64,000 nucleotides of DNA from contig JBHGNT010000018.1 in assembly GCA_043228905.1 (NCBI GenBank), positions 3,348,001-3,412,000 on the forward strand, written 5' to 3'. Under the pieces are notes generated by a model. That model was not told the origin of the DNA and did not search any database. It saw nothing but the letters and a program-made list of their open reading frames with translations. The position numbers and the translations under genes were made by a program. Origin of the DNA: Azolla caroliniana. Lineage: Eukaryota; Polypodiophyta. Position 1 is the stretch's first letter. Every line of letters starts with the position of its first letter. This document shows, piece by piece, positions 12,603 to 25,069 of the stretch.

Positions 12603-14533
12603 AGAAAGAAAGAAAGATATATTAATGTCTTTTAGGAGGCCAAAATGGCCTATAAGACCAAATAAGAGATTACATCTTAAGTGTTGTCTCGTCTTTGAGA
12701 ACAAATTAAAATAAAATAAATATTACAAAGTAAATATAAAAGTAAATAACATGAAAAGAAAAGAAATGAGGGAATCTGGTTTTTGGCACATGTGAGATCC
12801 TCAAGTTAGGTATATTGTAGCTTTTGTCTTCGAAAGATCTCTAGCATAGGTCGATCCAAAATGGAAATGTCTCCGAAGCGAGGGAAGCACCTACAATGGC
12901 GGGAGATAATGGCGTTTATCTATCGATGACAAGGGTGTCGAGGTCATGGTCCATGGGGCCGAGGCCTACGTGCACAGAAAATTTTCATTGCCCGATCAAT
13001 TGTAACCCCTTTGTTATGTCTTAGTCTAAAGCCCATTTGTGTATCCCGGGGTTGACTTCTAGCATTAGGAGTGATGGGGCTAAAGAAAGTTGTGATTGTT
13101 CTTTGTGGATGAGCTTGTGTGGCTGTATTCTTCAACAACTTTTCACAATGTCTCTTGAGCTCTAGCAAGAAAAGTCCTAGGCATCGTTGGTCCTCATATT
13201 CCATTACCTTGCGTAGTGGGCCAAAGCCTTGTTTAAAGAGGCAATGGTATCTCCCTCTCATTTAATAAAAGACACTACAATGACAAACATGGTGTTCTTC
13301 AAATTCCACTCCTTGATGACACAATTGACAAATTCTCTCTTCTAGAGGTAGTCGTGTATATCTACCTACCTCAATCTGTAGCTGATGTGATGAAGTTCAC
13401 AGCTGCCCTATCACACTACGTAGCGCATAGGATAGATGTATGTCCATATAAGGTGGCCTGATGACAAATCCATCCTCCGATGTATGTAAGAAGTATGTCT
13501 TATAGTGGGTCATCTTTGTACCAAGTGGTATTTTGGGGCTGATCCATGTTATCTTGTTTTCCAAGTTAATAATATCAGTTTGGATCACTCTATTCTTTTC
13601 CACTTTGGTCATATTTAGATGGGGACAGTCCAAGCTATATTGGAACAAGGGTAGGGCATTTATACTCATGCCATGTGACTCGAACCATTGCTGCATTTCA
13701 GCATACCAACAATGAGTGTCTCCATTTTCAGCCAGTTGTTTTGATGACATAAGTGCCAACCTTGGGTACCTTCGTTTAGGGAGCTCCCCAAGACGTTGGA
13801 TAAATGTCACTGATCGGAACAACGCCTCGGTTATTATAGGTGCTGCTCCCATCTCTACCCGGATTATATCGTGGGGCATCGATGCTTTGCTCCTTATCAT
13901 GCGAGCAATCATTGACACTAAAGGTCTCTCTAAATCTTTCCAATGATTTGCCTTGTTAAGACTCGGTCCCCATGTCTCTACTCCATAGAGAAGAGTTGGT
14001 GTGACAAGTGTATCAAATAACCATAGCTTAGTCCATGGCTCTTGGAATTGCAAATGTGCACATTGTCTCTCGAGAGCACCAAGGGCTGCATATGCATGAG
14101 AAAGTTGGGCACAAGCAGCCTCCTGTAAGGAGAACCTAGGTCCTGTAAATGTTACTCCTAGGTATGTGTAGGAGCATGTGTATTCCACCTTTTCCTCTCC
14201 CAAGAAGAATTCTGGTTCTGATCTTGTTACCCATGCTTGGGTGGTGTTAAACACCATCACTTTAGTTTTATTCATGTTGATTGACAAACCTTTGTCCGTA
14301 CAAAATAGTTTTAAGGCATTTGGATGTCTTTGTAGTCCCTTCAGAGAGTCAGAAATCAGCACAATATCATCAGCATATAGTAATATTTGTATAGCTATAC
14401 CTGCTAGGTGTGCTCTGGAACCCCCAAATCTCTCTATGTACTGTGATACCTCATCTATATAGAGACCGAAGAGTGTGGGGGATAGTGGGCATCCTTGCTT
14501 CACACCAATTGTGCTAGCCACCGCCTCTAACAA
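12603..14533 (-). pseudogene. LINE family A, RT C-terminal half to 3' tail
   Basis: Best preserved LINE copy here. 14533-13397 is a continuous 378-codon frame starting in the RT fingers/palm. It has GVKQGCPLSPTLFGLYIDE, then the catalytic LLYADDIVLI, then GLSINMNKTKVMVF and TYLGVTF. The frame continues with one stop at 13,397 into the zinc knuckle CQLC-x10-HHVC near 13,330. It then runs to a C-terminal tail at 13,261-12,944 with LLELKRHCEKLLKN and QRTITTFFSPI. The 3' UTR ends in a (TTTC)n tail near 12,603. The 5' end is truncated at about 14,540, so endonuclease and N-terminal RT are absent and this copy cannot be autonomous. Confidence 0.85.
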
Positions 14534-16313
14534 GCCCTTAGAGAGAAAAGAACAAGAGATTACATACTAACAGTGAGGGGACTGAAAAACCACATCATGG
14601 CTTACCCACCATTAATTAAATGCATTTTCTATTTACTCTGAAATTCTTATCTTTTGTGTTTTTTGCAATGTCTGCGTAATCTCCATGTTCCAGCCCTGCA
14701 CTTTCTGCAGTGTCTGCCTAATCTTTATATTTCCGTCTCTTTTTCTTTTCCATATCCATGAAGCATATGACCAAGGCTTTTAAGATGTCTTATGCCCCCT
14801 ACTACTTCAACCTTATTTGAGATTATTTCATCCTTTAGGTACTTCGCTATATCATCATTCGGCTCTCAGTTCGATTTCTTTACAAGACTTGTGATACCTT
14901 TTCATAACTCTATCTTGAAAAAGGCATGCAACTCTTGTTTTGTTTCTCTATCTCTTGTTGCATTTCCTCTTTTAAGGCTCTTTCTATGTCATCTCTGATA
15001 TGATTGACGTCTAGTATAATCAAATGACATAAGAGATCACGTTTCCCTTCTTCAACATCTAATGGAACTTGCCTTTTGGGTTCCTTATGTGCCCTTGGTG
15101 CACTACCGATGTCCTTTTCTTTCTATAGTATCGTCTTGGGGTTTTCCATTGAGCTGAACCATCTTCATGGATGTTCAGATCCATATCTTCATTCATTGAC
15201 TATTCGAATTGATGGTTCAGAACAATGAGTAGAAGAATTAGGTTCGACAAACACAAAGAGAGGAACGCAAAGATTATGCCGACATTTCAAGAAACATGAG
15301 GGAAACTGAGAGATTAGGCAAACATTGCATAAAACAATTGAGGACAGGAACATAGAGATTAGGCAGACATTATAGAAAATGTAGAGAATAGGAACACAAA
15401 GACTATGCAAACATTACAAAAAACACAAGAGGAAGCAAGAACGGATGAAGAGGTAGGACGGAGCAACAAGAATACAAATTGTTACACAGTATTTTATCCC
15501 TTTCAGTAGCTTTATTGTGAATACTATACCACATGGACACTTTTTACTTTAAGCTTTTCTCCCTTGTGAACACAGCAAAACCAACCCTTGACATTATATC
15601 TCTCAACTCAATAATTTTCTCCAGCTTTCTCTGACATTTGTACTCTCATTAGTACTATGCGTTTACTCTACAATGTAATCTCATAATTCCAGCCGAACTA
15701 TCTACACTGTCTCTTCTCGTTACACAAATAGAGCTAATTGTATTTCTATTGATCTTCGATCAATCTCAACAAATATCACCCCAACTAGGAGAAAACGCAA
15801 TAGGAGTAAGAAGTGGGCAATATGAGGAATAAAAAACATTTCAGGCATTTCAAGCAGCAGAAAAAAGAATCACTCATAGCCTGAAACATTTCAAGCATTT
15901 CTCTCCCAGGTTTGTCTGTGATATATATTAAAGCAAATGCAGCCATGCTCAGTGTGTAATCAATTAATGTGCATGTGAAGTATAGCTTTTTGCATAACGA
16001 AATTTGTAACCCTAACTTTGATGAATTTCTTTGATCGTAATCAGTTTAAATATAGAAGGATCTTCAAGACCTTCAGTGAATCTTCTCTACAAAGATCTCC
16101 GAATAACATATCCATCATATGGCAATTTTGATGAGGATTTAAGAAAGAAAATAAAAAAAATTATACACGATTTTGTTTCTTTTCGGTGTCAATTGCAACC
16201 ACTCGCTGAGACACAAAGGAAAGTTAGATTGATATTTTGATTATTGAAGTACATATTTCACGATGGAAAATATTTATAAAACTTGATAGGGAGGGAGAGA
16301 GGAGCAATTGCAC
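14534..16313. other. No gene recognised
   Basis: AT-rich sequence between the LINE and the COA5 gene. At 15,200-15,440 a short purine-rich motif with AGATTAGGCA recurs. I searched by eye for the missing last COA5 exon on the minus strand and did not find it. Confidence 0.5.
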
Positions 16314-16956
16314 CTGACTACGCTTGCACTGGAAGTACGTGTCACGTAGACCCACACACTCATTTGGTATTTTAGGACTTGTTTCCTTTGCACAGTCTCT
16401 ATAACTTCTCTTTTCAATCTGACATCAATTGAAATTATATATAAATTCAATGAGTATATTAGCAAAATAATTACCCAGGCTATTTCTAGTAAGTCCCATG
16501 AAGTCGTCATAAATATTAATATTTCAATAACCTGATAAACTAGCAGTGTTGCCATTTAGCTTCATTTTCCCAATAACGTATGCTTAAGAATGCCCTCTTA
16601 CAGTTAAATGTTTAGGTTGCCAAATATTTCTCAATACATATCTTACAGAATGCATAATAAAGCCCACAATGAAGGATAATTATTAACCTCAATTTCCCAA
16701 CTTACTATTTTGGTTGATCTTGCCAGTTCATTTCTCAGTATAGATAAAAACTCAAATAGCAAAGCTTTTAGAAATCTTTTTATGTTGAATTATGAAGGTT
16801 AGACAGATCCTACATTAGTTATGGCCGGACTTTACTGTTAAGAGACTTTTATAATGAGCTGGTATATTTTATTGCTTCAAATAGTACCTTCATGCAATCT
16901 GATTCACTCAGGCACTTTACGAGCTCCATAGCCACACCTTTGCAAGACTTAGCCAT
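16314..16956 (-). CDS. COA5: PET191/COA5-type cytochrome c oxidase assembly factor (two coding exons)
   Basis: Small twin-CX9C protein of the mitochondrial intermembrane space, needed for complex IV assembly. Exon 16956-16888 starts MAKSCKGVAMELVKCLSES and ends DCMK before a GTACT donor. Exon 16418-16314 follows a TCAG acceptor and encodes RSYRDCAKETSPKIPNEC and VGLRDTYFQCKRSQ. Together they give 58 residues with CX9C pairs C-KGVAMELVK-C and C-VGLRDTYFQ-C. The transcript is probably spliced to an acceptor at 16,968, just upstream of the ATG, from a leader exon near 19.4 kb. The family usually ends in an MRxRIRGNKGY-like segment. I did not find that exon downstream; reading through instead gives a 19-residue unrelated tail. 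So the gene is either incomplete here or has a distant last exon. Confidence 0.82.
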
Positions 16957-17097
16957 AGCTCTCTGCACTGTAACACACAGCATTTCTCTCTTTCTTTGTT
17001 TAATTAAGCTTAATTATTTCTGTATTGATTTACCATACTGTGCATATTAAGAAACTTTTAGGAGATTGTTACGTACAAAGTCATCTAAATATCAAAA

Positions 17098-17345
17098 GCC
17101 TTCAACCTTGACTTGCACAAGACTTTTTGCAACTAGAAATAGAGCACATTCATGGGAAAATTTGACAATCGGCATGATGCTGAATCTAGCTGAAAGAAAA
17201 ATTAGAATACTAAATATGAGAAGCCTTCAACCTTGACTTGCACAAGACGTTTTGCAACTAGCAATAGAGCATTCATGGGAAAATTTGACAATGGGCATGA
17301 TGCTGAATCTAGCTAAAAGAAAAATTAGAATAACAGGGATCTCAT
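17098..17345. repeat. Direct repeat, 125-bp period, in COA5 leader intron
   Basis: Two copies of GCCTTCAACCTTGACTTGCA with about 100 further similar bases begin at 17,098 and 17,223. The following 17.4-19.2 kb shows no exon and is taken as the rest of the leader intron. Confidence 0.75.
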
Positions 17346-19188
17346 GTTGACATGAAAAGCCTATAAGGAGGCCTCTACCTCAATAGAGATGGGATGATGC
17401 TGAATCTAACAAGGATAAAACTCAAATAACAGTAATTTTACATCAACATGAGAAGCCTATTAGGATACCTCTACCTCTTGAAGAGTGGATGGCTATGGAG
17501 AGTAAAAAGAATTGTAGAACACCCATGGCTTGTGTGGCAAAGGCTAAACATCTGCTAACTAAGATCTAGGTCTGGCTGCTACTATAGAGAGATGATTTTA
17601 ATAATGAAAATAAGCCATTGGAAACATAAATATCTAAATGATTGGGGAATAATTGCCATGAAATCCTACATGGTATCATCCTTTTTTGTGACAAGAGATT
17701 GCATATCATACTTGACCAAGAATATTAGATAGCAGAACATAATATAAAAATCTTGTGCCCTAAGATATCTTTCTATATCGCATCAAGCTAATATTAATTT
17801 CTACAAGGAAACAACCAATACCGATTATTATTCTGAAGGAAATTGAATGTCCAAAACATGTGTATTGTATACAAAAAGGCTTTCCTAGATCAAATATATC
17901 CAAATCTATCCTTCATCATCAATTCAAAGTTAAGATTTGAGGCATACATAACATGGAAAAGTACATAATCAAATTCCACAGCTAACCAAATAATGTATGG
18001 AGTTTTCCTCAGCCATAAAATAAGCTCATCGAATACTTTGTAAAGAGAAGAACAAAAATCAGAAACGAAATTCCTCCCTCATCTTCTGTCCATGCTTTTG
18101 AAAACAAACTTTTTGAGTTCAACAGGTCAAATAATAGAAAGTTTGTTTGGTTGCACTTGAAATGTTTGCCACCCTACTGGCAATAAAACGTTTCTTATCC
18201 TCTGTAAAAATGCATGATTCATTAACACTTCTCCATTTACAGACTTGAATTGTAAAGAAATGGGAGAAGGGAGGAGACTTTGAATGAAAAGATAACGAAT
18301 GAATAAACAATGAACATGAAGGAAGCTCCTATTCAAGTTTTAGGGAATGGTAACAGTTCTCTGCATGATAAACCAAGCTTCTAACTTTCAATATAAGATG
18401 AAAAAACCACTGTTTGTAATCCTATAATCATGATGACGTTTCCTGTTTGTACATATTGATACAATAACATAATTTACATACTTATTGAGACTTTCCAGCT
18501 CTGATGGAGGTTACTTTTTGCCCCGAGTCGCTAGGCTATTGTGCCTTTTTGTCAGCTAAATTGCTATAATATCCACAAGGTTAACACAAGTGACTTTCTT
18601 CTTGAACCTTATTGCATGCAACTTTCACAAATTAAACTCTTACAAGAAATAAACATAATAACCTGTTGCTTTCTACTAATCTCTACCAGATAACCAAATT
18701 CTAGCAACTAAAACCCATAAGGGCTTTACATGCTCACAACCCTATGGTGATATTAAACAAATAAAAAATTATATTTTGCTATCCACACAAAGAAAATCTC
18801 TGTGTTTCTCACATGGATCTTTACCAGACATTTAAAAACTAGCGATTAAAACTCTATCTTCCAATTTCACATTATCACAAGTGTTATGTATAGAAGACAT
18901 GAAACAGTTAAAATTTCTTTTACTATACACAACACAGATTCCCAATGCCTCTCTACCGGATATTCAAATTCCGGCAAATAAAAATATCCTTTTTTTACAG
19001 GAAAACATAATACTAAATCCTGTAGATGGACATTAAGTTGCCATCGAGAGAAGCTTGGATTTGTATATAAATTATAAGGATTGCAGAGGGATAAAAATCA
19101 GAGAAACTTTACAGCATAAAAATAATGATATCAGAAAAGGATAACATAAAAAATCACGTGCTCTGCATATACACATACTTTGGACACA

Positions 19189-19405
19189 GAGAGAGGGAGG
19201 GAGAGAGAGAGAGAATCATACATGGTTTAGAAGGGGAAGAAAAGAAAAGGCATGAAATTACTCAATAAAGAAGCAAGATTACACATATGTACATTGAACA
19301 AAAAACGAACGAATGGAAGAATGTAAAGGAGAAGGAGATGAAGTAATGGAAGCTTACCAGGAGTGAGCAGCGGCAGAAGAAGAAGAAGAAGAAGAAGAAG
19401 AAGAA
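19189..19405. repeat. Microsatellites: GA-rich and (GAA)n
   Basis: A GA/GGGA run at 19,189-19,214 lies in the intron. A (GAA)10-type run at 19,375-19,405 lies in the inferred COA5 leader exon, where the transcript strand reads (TTC)n. Confidence 0.9.
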
Positions 19406-19500
19406 ATGCTGCCTGCTTCTTCTCAATAAATAAATCATGTCTTCTGCTTCTGCAGCTGCAGCAGCCAAAAGAACCTGGAATTATCGGAATTTATAAAACT
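19358..19500 (-). promoter_or_regulatory. Inferred COA5 promoter and 5' leader exon
   Basis: On the minus strand a TATA-like TTTATAAATT lies at about 19,485-19,498. It is followed by a pyrimidine-rich stretch and a strong donor CTG|GTAAGC with exon end at 19,358. This donor pairs in principle with the acceptor at 16,968, which would give a 2.4-kb leader intron. The leader would contain a short upstream ORF starting ATGATTTATTTATTG. This is an inference from splice and TATA signals only. Confidence 0.45.
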
Positions 19501-20150
19501 GGCCATAGTACGTAATATACTCGAATGCATTGGCAAACATTAGTTCCATACGAATGAAGCCGAATGCGTATGTTATCAAACATTCTTATGTTTTTTTTTA
19601 TTTACACTTTTTACCTTACATTCTTACCTGAAATGTTTTTTTTACCTTACAATAAATAAATAATGAATACAAAAATATTGGTATTTAGCATACTTGGAGG
19701 GTGTTTACCATACTCGAAATGATTGGAACATTCTCGAATGCGAATGCGCGTATGGTATGTATGGTTCATGGCCAAAGCTCAGGTTTTGAGGAGCGAATTT
19801 ACAAAAATAGCCCCTCCTCCTAGAGAGCCTTTCTTTTGAGCCTTAGCTCCGTGTAGCTCTTCTCAAGCTTTGAATCATATCAAACAATGACTCGCATACC
19901 ATTTTTTGTCATTGAATGTTGGACGTCCATTATTTCGAAAATCCTTGGCATACCCCTCTCTCCCTTCGTATTCTCGAAGTTGTGACACTCTTTCATCACC
20001 GCCTATATGGAGCTACTCCATCTGTCCTACTTGCTTAATTACTAGAACCTACGATCACCTTATTGTATTTGTTAAATTCATGATAACCAATATTGACAAT
20101 GTCTATGTTGGTTGTTTCGAGTAGAGCACTATATCTTTCATTCAATGAAA
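19501..20150. other. Intergenic, no gene seen
   Basis: AT-rich with scattered CGAATGCG motifs near 19,560 and 19,740. Nothing recognised. Confidence 0.5.
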
Positions 20151-20159
20151 GTTTTACTT

Positions 20160-21315
20160 ATATATATCTCATGTCGAATTAGATATGGCTCACACAAGGT
20201 TGGAGGTTCAAACCCTCCTCGGTGCGACTTTGAGAGAGACCAATAGTGTTCATCTTATGACAATCTACATGTTTCCATGGATCTAGCAACTCAAGATAAT
20301 GAAGATTGATCGCCTTGTTTTGAACCTAAGGTCAGAGATTCAAGCCCTCCTTGGCACGACTATGAGAACTACCAATGTTGTTCATCTTATGTCTATGTGT
20401 TTCCATGGATCTATAAACTCAAGAATTATATCAAAAACTCAAATGGTTAAAGCACATTAACTAATATTGATCGCATTGTTTTGGACCACAAATTATATCA
20501 AAACTCAAATGGTTAAAGCACATTAATGTTAGTCGGAGGTTCAAGCCCTCATTGTAGCGACAATGATTAGGTGTTTCCTTGGATTTGTAAACTCAAGACA
20601 ACCAACGTTGATTATCATATAGATGGAACAACAAGTTTAGTACTTAGATAGCTTATGCTCGAATGTCAAAACTATGGCTTCAATAACTCAAATGATTAGA
20701 GTGTATGGTTTTTAATCATAAGGTTAGATATTCAAGCCCTATATGGAGTGACTATGGAAACCACCAATTTTGTTCATCTTATGTTTAGGTGTTTCCTTGG
20801 ATATGTAAACTCATGAGACCAATATTAATTGTTGCATTGTTTTGGGCGGAGCATCATATCTTGCTTCAACGATGTCTTCAATACCTCAAATGGTTAGATC
20901 ATATGGTTGTTAACCATAAGGATGGAGATTTGGCCCCTCCTTGGGGTGACTTCAACCTCATGTTGAAGGTGGAAACAATAGTTTCAATAGCTTAGGAGGT
21001 TGACGCTCTCCTTGTAGCAATTGTTCGAGAACTACCAAATTATGGCGTTCGTCTTATTTTCAGGCATTTCCTTGGATTGGTAAACTCAAGCCAATGAATA
21101 TGGATAGCCATATTGTTTTGGACAGAGCATTATATCTTTACTTCAACCAAGATTTTTTCTGAGGTAGTCATGTTAAATGTTTAAAAAATGGCTTCAATAA
21201 CCCTTATTGTTAGAGTGTATATTGGGAGTTAACCATAAGGTCAAAGGCTCAAGCCATTATTGGAAGTCATTGGAGAGACTAATGAGAACTACTAATGTTG
21301 CACATCTTTTGATTA
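20160..21315 (+). repeat. tRNA-Asn-derived tandem repeat array
   Basis: Degenerate units of roughly 200-280 bp. Each has a tRNA-like head (CTCAAATGATTAGAGTGTAT, then GGTT-TTAACC-like anticodon arm, then a B-box such as GGTTCAAGCCCTC) and a common body (CTATGAGAACTACCAATGTT, GTTCATCTTATG, AGGTGTTTCCTTGGAT, TTGTTTTGGA). The head matches the layout of plant tRNA-Asn(GTT). I count about five units. Heads are too decayed to be functional tRNA genes. Confidence 0.75.
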
Positions 21316-21451
21316 GGTATAATGATCAAGAGCTCGACCCATATAACATAAGGTCATGGGTTCGAGTCTTGCCATATCATGACACTATCCCCCCCTTAAG
21401 ACGACGAGTGTAACGAGTCGACGTTGATTGAGGACTGGGTTTGTTCGGATA

Positions 21452-22484
21452 CTATCGGTGGAAATCAGCAAGAAGATCCCGAGCATTGGCGACATGCTCG
21501 ACGGGTTCCCAAGTACGTTTGCTCAGACTATAGCCAAGCCAATTGACCAAATAATAAAGTTTGTTGCGAACAAATTTGGAGTCGAGGACGGCAACAACTT
21601 CATACTCCGTGTCGGCGTCTAACTGAAGCGGCGGTGGTGTAACACGATCGATAATAGTGTTTGCTTTATAAGGTTCAAGAAGAGAACTATGGAAGACCAT
21701 ATGTATCTGAAGATACGGAGGAAGATCAAGGTGGAATGTGACATCATTAACCTTACCGGGAATACGGAAAGGATTGAGACGTCGATAATCCAACTTGTCG
21801 CACGATCGAGTAGTCTTGATGTGACGACGTAAGAGCCATACTCGATCTCCAATGGCAAAAGAAGAGGGAAGTTGATGAAGATTCGCATAAGTCTTTTGTG
21901 TGTGTTGAGCATGACGAAGATGAGTAGAGAGATCCATCTGGATCTTGCGTAGCCTCTCACAAATGATCCTCAACACGAGGATTGGTAGGTAGCTCAGGGG
22001 CGTCGATCACAGACCAAGGAGGATGAGAACCAGTATAAGCATAAAATGGGGAGACCCGAGTTGAGGAGTGAATAACGTTATTATAAGAAAACTCTGCAAA
22101 GTGGAGAATATCAGCCCAATCGTCCTATTGATAACTCAGAAAACATCATAGGTATTGTTCTAGTGTTTGATTTGTTTGTTCCGCCTGCCCATCAATCTGG
22201 GGATGGTAGCCGGAGGAGAGGTTACAAGAGACCTTGAGCATCTTGAAGAGATGCTACCAAAATTTGGAGACGAATTGAGGTCCTCGGTCATTGATGATAC
22301 TGTCTAGGAGGCCATGATGTCGAAATACCTCACGCATGACAAGGGCGGCAGTTTCCTCACTAGTGATGACCTTAGTACACGACACAAAATGTGCCATCTT
22401 AGTATATCGATCAACGATGGTTAAGATAACATCGAAACCCTTCGAGACTGGCAGATCTGTGATAAAATCAAGACAAATAGACTG
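21452..22484 (-). pseudogene. Gypsy integrase catalytic core plus chromodomain
   Basis: Integrase joins the element cDNA to host DNA, and the chromodomain steers it to marked chromatin. Across two broken frames the minus strand shows the first catalytic D in an LDFITDLP-like block, the second in INDRGPQFVS and the E in GQAEQTN. It continues at 21976-21452 with a PF02178-independent basic linker and then the chromodomain (YYLVNWLGYSLSKRTWEPV, ending LLADFHR). At least two in-frame stops break the core. The chromodomain keeps its aromatic residues (Y, W, W). Confidence 0.75.
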
Positions 22485-24254
22485 TCATGGCTTACTTGGA
22501 ATCGATAAGGGTTCCAACAAGCCATATGGATGATGTCGTGGCATCTTTGCTCGGTAGCAAGCATCACAAGTCCGAACGTAGTCGTCGACAAAACGTCGCA
22601 TATGGGGCCACCAAAAAGATCGTTGAACTAGATCCAACGTCTTCGTACTACCGAAATGTCCCGTTGTATGGGTGTCGTGACAATTTTGGACGATTTGAAG
22701 GCGACAGGAGCAATCGGGAACATATGCGAGCTTTTTAAAGAACAATAAACCATCATGATATTCGAATTGTCGGTAGTCCATACCTAGTTGTTGAGACTGG
22801 GAACAGGATCCCCGAGAGGTATCAATCTGCGCTAGATTGGTTTGAGCAAAACTGTCCATCTTCAAGTTAGCACATATGGCATCGATAATACGGGAATCTA
22901 GTGGAGTGTGAAAAAACCGCGTTGTGTGCAAACGTGTTGGTCCCAAGATTACTTGCTTTTGATTATCAAATGCTGGATCACCAGGACGAGGTGCAAGATA
23001 TGAACGCCGCGATAATGCATCTGTTTTTCCTTGCTGCTTCCCTAGTCGATATGTGATTTTGAAGTCAAAACGCGTGAGGAATTGGGCCCACTGAGCTTGC
23101 CGTCGATTTAGTACACGAGCGTTCTGGAAATAAGCATCATTTTTGTGATCACTGAAGACGATGACTTGATGTGGAGAGCCCTCTAAGAAGTGCCGCCATT
23201 GCACAAATGAATCCACGATGGCTAATAAATCCTTGTCATGTATCTCATAGTTGATTTCCGCAACATCAAATTTGCGCGAATGGAAAGCCACAAGATGTAA
23301 CTCTTCTTTATCTCCTTGTTGAGAAAGGATGCTACTGAGGGCGAAATCTGATGCGTCGGCCTCCATGATGAATGGTTTTTTTTAATCCACATGAGCTAGA
23401 ATATGAGTTGATGTAAAGGCTTTCTTAAGATGCCTAAAAGCCATGTCCGCTTCATTGGACCAAAGAAATGCTTGTTCCTTCTTCGTAAGTTGTGTGAGAG
23501 GTAAAATAATCTTCGAGTAATCTTGTAAACTTGTGGTAGAAGTTAGCAAAACCTAGGAAACATTGTACATCTCGTAACGAACATGGAGTTTGCCACTCTA
23601 GCACAATTTTGACTTTAGCCGGATCCATGGAGATGCCCTTTGAGGAGATGACGTAGCCTAGAAATTCCACTTGCTTGCAGTCAAAGCTACATTTTTCTAG
23701 TTCGGCATAAAGACCATTCTCTCAGAGTCATTTTAGTACTAATACTACATGAGAATCATGCTTTTCCTGGGTCTTCAAATAAATCAATAGATAATCCAGA
23801 TAGATGATCAAACAGATATCCAACAGGTCTCTGAATATATCATTTTCCATGTGCTGGAAGACTGCGGGCGCATTGATTAGACCGAACGGCATAACGGTAA
23901 ATACTCAAAATGCCCATACCGCGTGCGAAAGGCGGTCTTCCATTCGTCTCCCGATCGGATTCGCACGAGGTTATATGCTCCTCGTAGATCAATTTTTGTA
24001 AAAAACTTGGCACCATTTACTCGCTCTAAAAGACTTGATATAAGAGGAAGTGCGTACCTATTCTTGATGGTGACCTTATTCAAGCCGCGGTAATCAATGA
24101 CGAGATGAAGGGATCGATCTTTCTTATTGACAAAGTCGATGGGTGCATCGGCCGGAGATTTTGAATGACGAATAAACCCACTTGCCAAGTTCTCCTCTAC
24201 GTAGGCTCGAAGGACTTCTAACTCGGTTGGTGACAAGTTGTAAATTGGTCCCAT
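22485..24254 (-). pseudogene. Gypsy reverse transcriptase, RNase H and HHCC domain
   Basis: 24254-23877 encodes the RT fingers/palm ([33 protein letters not shown]). A frame break follows. Near 23,800 the catalytic motif reads YLDYLLIY instead of YLDDLLIY, so one metal-binding Asp is lost. 23670-23452 carries FLGYVIS and FLGFANFYHKF. 23366-22485 is one long frame with RNase H (MEADASDFALSSILSQQG, HDKDLLAIV, TDALSRR) and the integrase zinc-binding HHCC (CHDTHTTGHFGSTKTLD, CDACYRAK). The mutated active site and frame breaks mean no activity. Confidence 0.82.
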
Positions 24255-24448
24255 GGTGGCTCTGTTCCTGGTTGTAAATCAATGGGACAATCAGAGGGAT
24301 GATGATGAGGAAGAGTACCGACTTTTACCTTGTCAAATACATCAGCATAAGGATGATATTTCGCCAGAAGTTGCAGTAAGGATTCCTTCTTAATATTGCT
24401 GGAAGGATGTACTGATATTGCAAATAGAAACATTGCCTCCTTGTGTCC

Positions 24449-24901
24449 TTAGCGTAATTGATGGAGTGAAATGGTCGAAACTCGATGAGTAGATTCTTGG
24501 GGTTGTCGATATCGGACTTCTCTTGTTCTCCAATCTATGTCTGGATTATGTAATTCAAACCAAGATAATCCCAGGACAATGGGATGCTCTGGACTACTAA
24601 TTATATTAAATGATACCACACACACAAAACTACCTAGGACAACCTGAATGGGTTCTGACTCTTCTACAATATTCCTGGAATCAATGGGACGACCATCAAT
24701 GACTACTACAGATGAGGGGCAAGGAAGTTTTCTTAAGGATATCTGAGAAGCTTGGGCAAAATTTCGATCCATGAAACAGGAATTGGCTCCAGAATCTAAA
24801 AGTGTTAGGACGTGTATTGGAGGTGTACTTTTAGTACTAACCATGACTTGCTTGGAGGGAATGGAACCACTAATGGGTTGTACAGATCTAGGGTTGTCCA
24901 A
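24449..24901 (-). pseudogene. Gypsy aspartic protease region
   Basis: Retroviral-type aspartic protease that matures the polyprotein. The active-site loop is LLDSGANSCFMD, with the second hallmark IVLGLSWFELHNP and a downstream WRTREV-like block, typical of chromovirus PR. The upstream and downstream frames are interrupted, so it is part of the dead polyprotein. Confidence 0.75.
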
Positions 24902-25069
24902 CCAAACGACTCCTATTTTGGCTTGACTCAGTTGTTTAACTCTTCTTCTAATTTACTAAGGATTTAAAATTTGTTTGAGATACTTGGTCTATTAGTACTA
25001 TTAATACTATCAAACACTCCTAAGGGAAGAATTGATTCGGGTTTAGTACAGGCTACGATTTGATTTACC

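Noticed and set aside
16274-16555. 93-codon minus-strand frame
   Set aside because: Overlaps the COA5 exon in the wrong frame; the spliced frame gives the conserved protein.
19262-19468. 68-codon minus-strand frame with poly-Phe
   Set aside because: Created by the (TTC)n microsatellite in the inferred COA5 leader; at most an upstream ORF.
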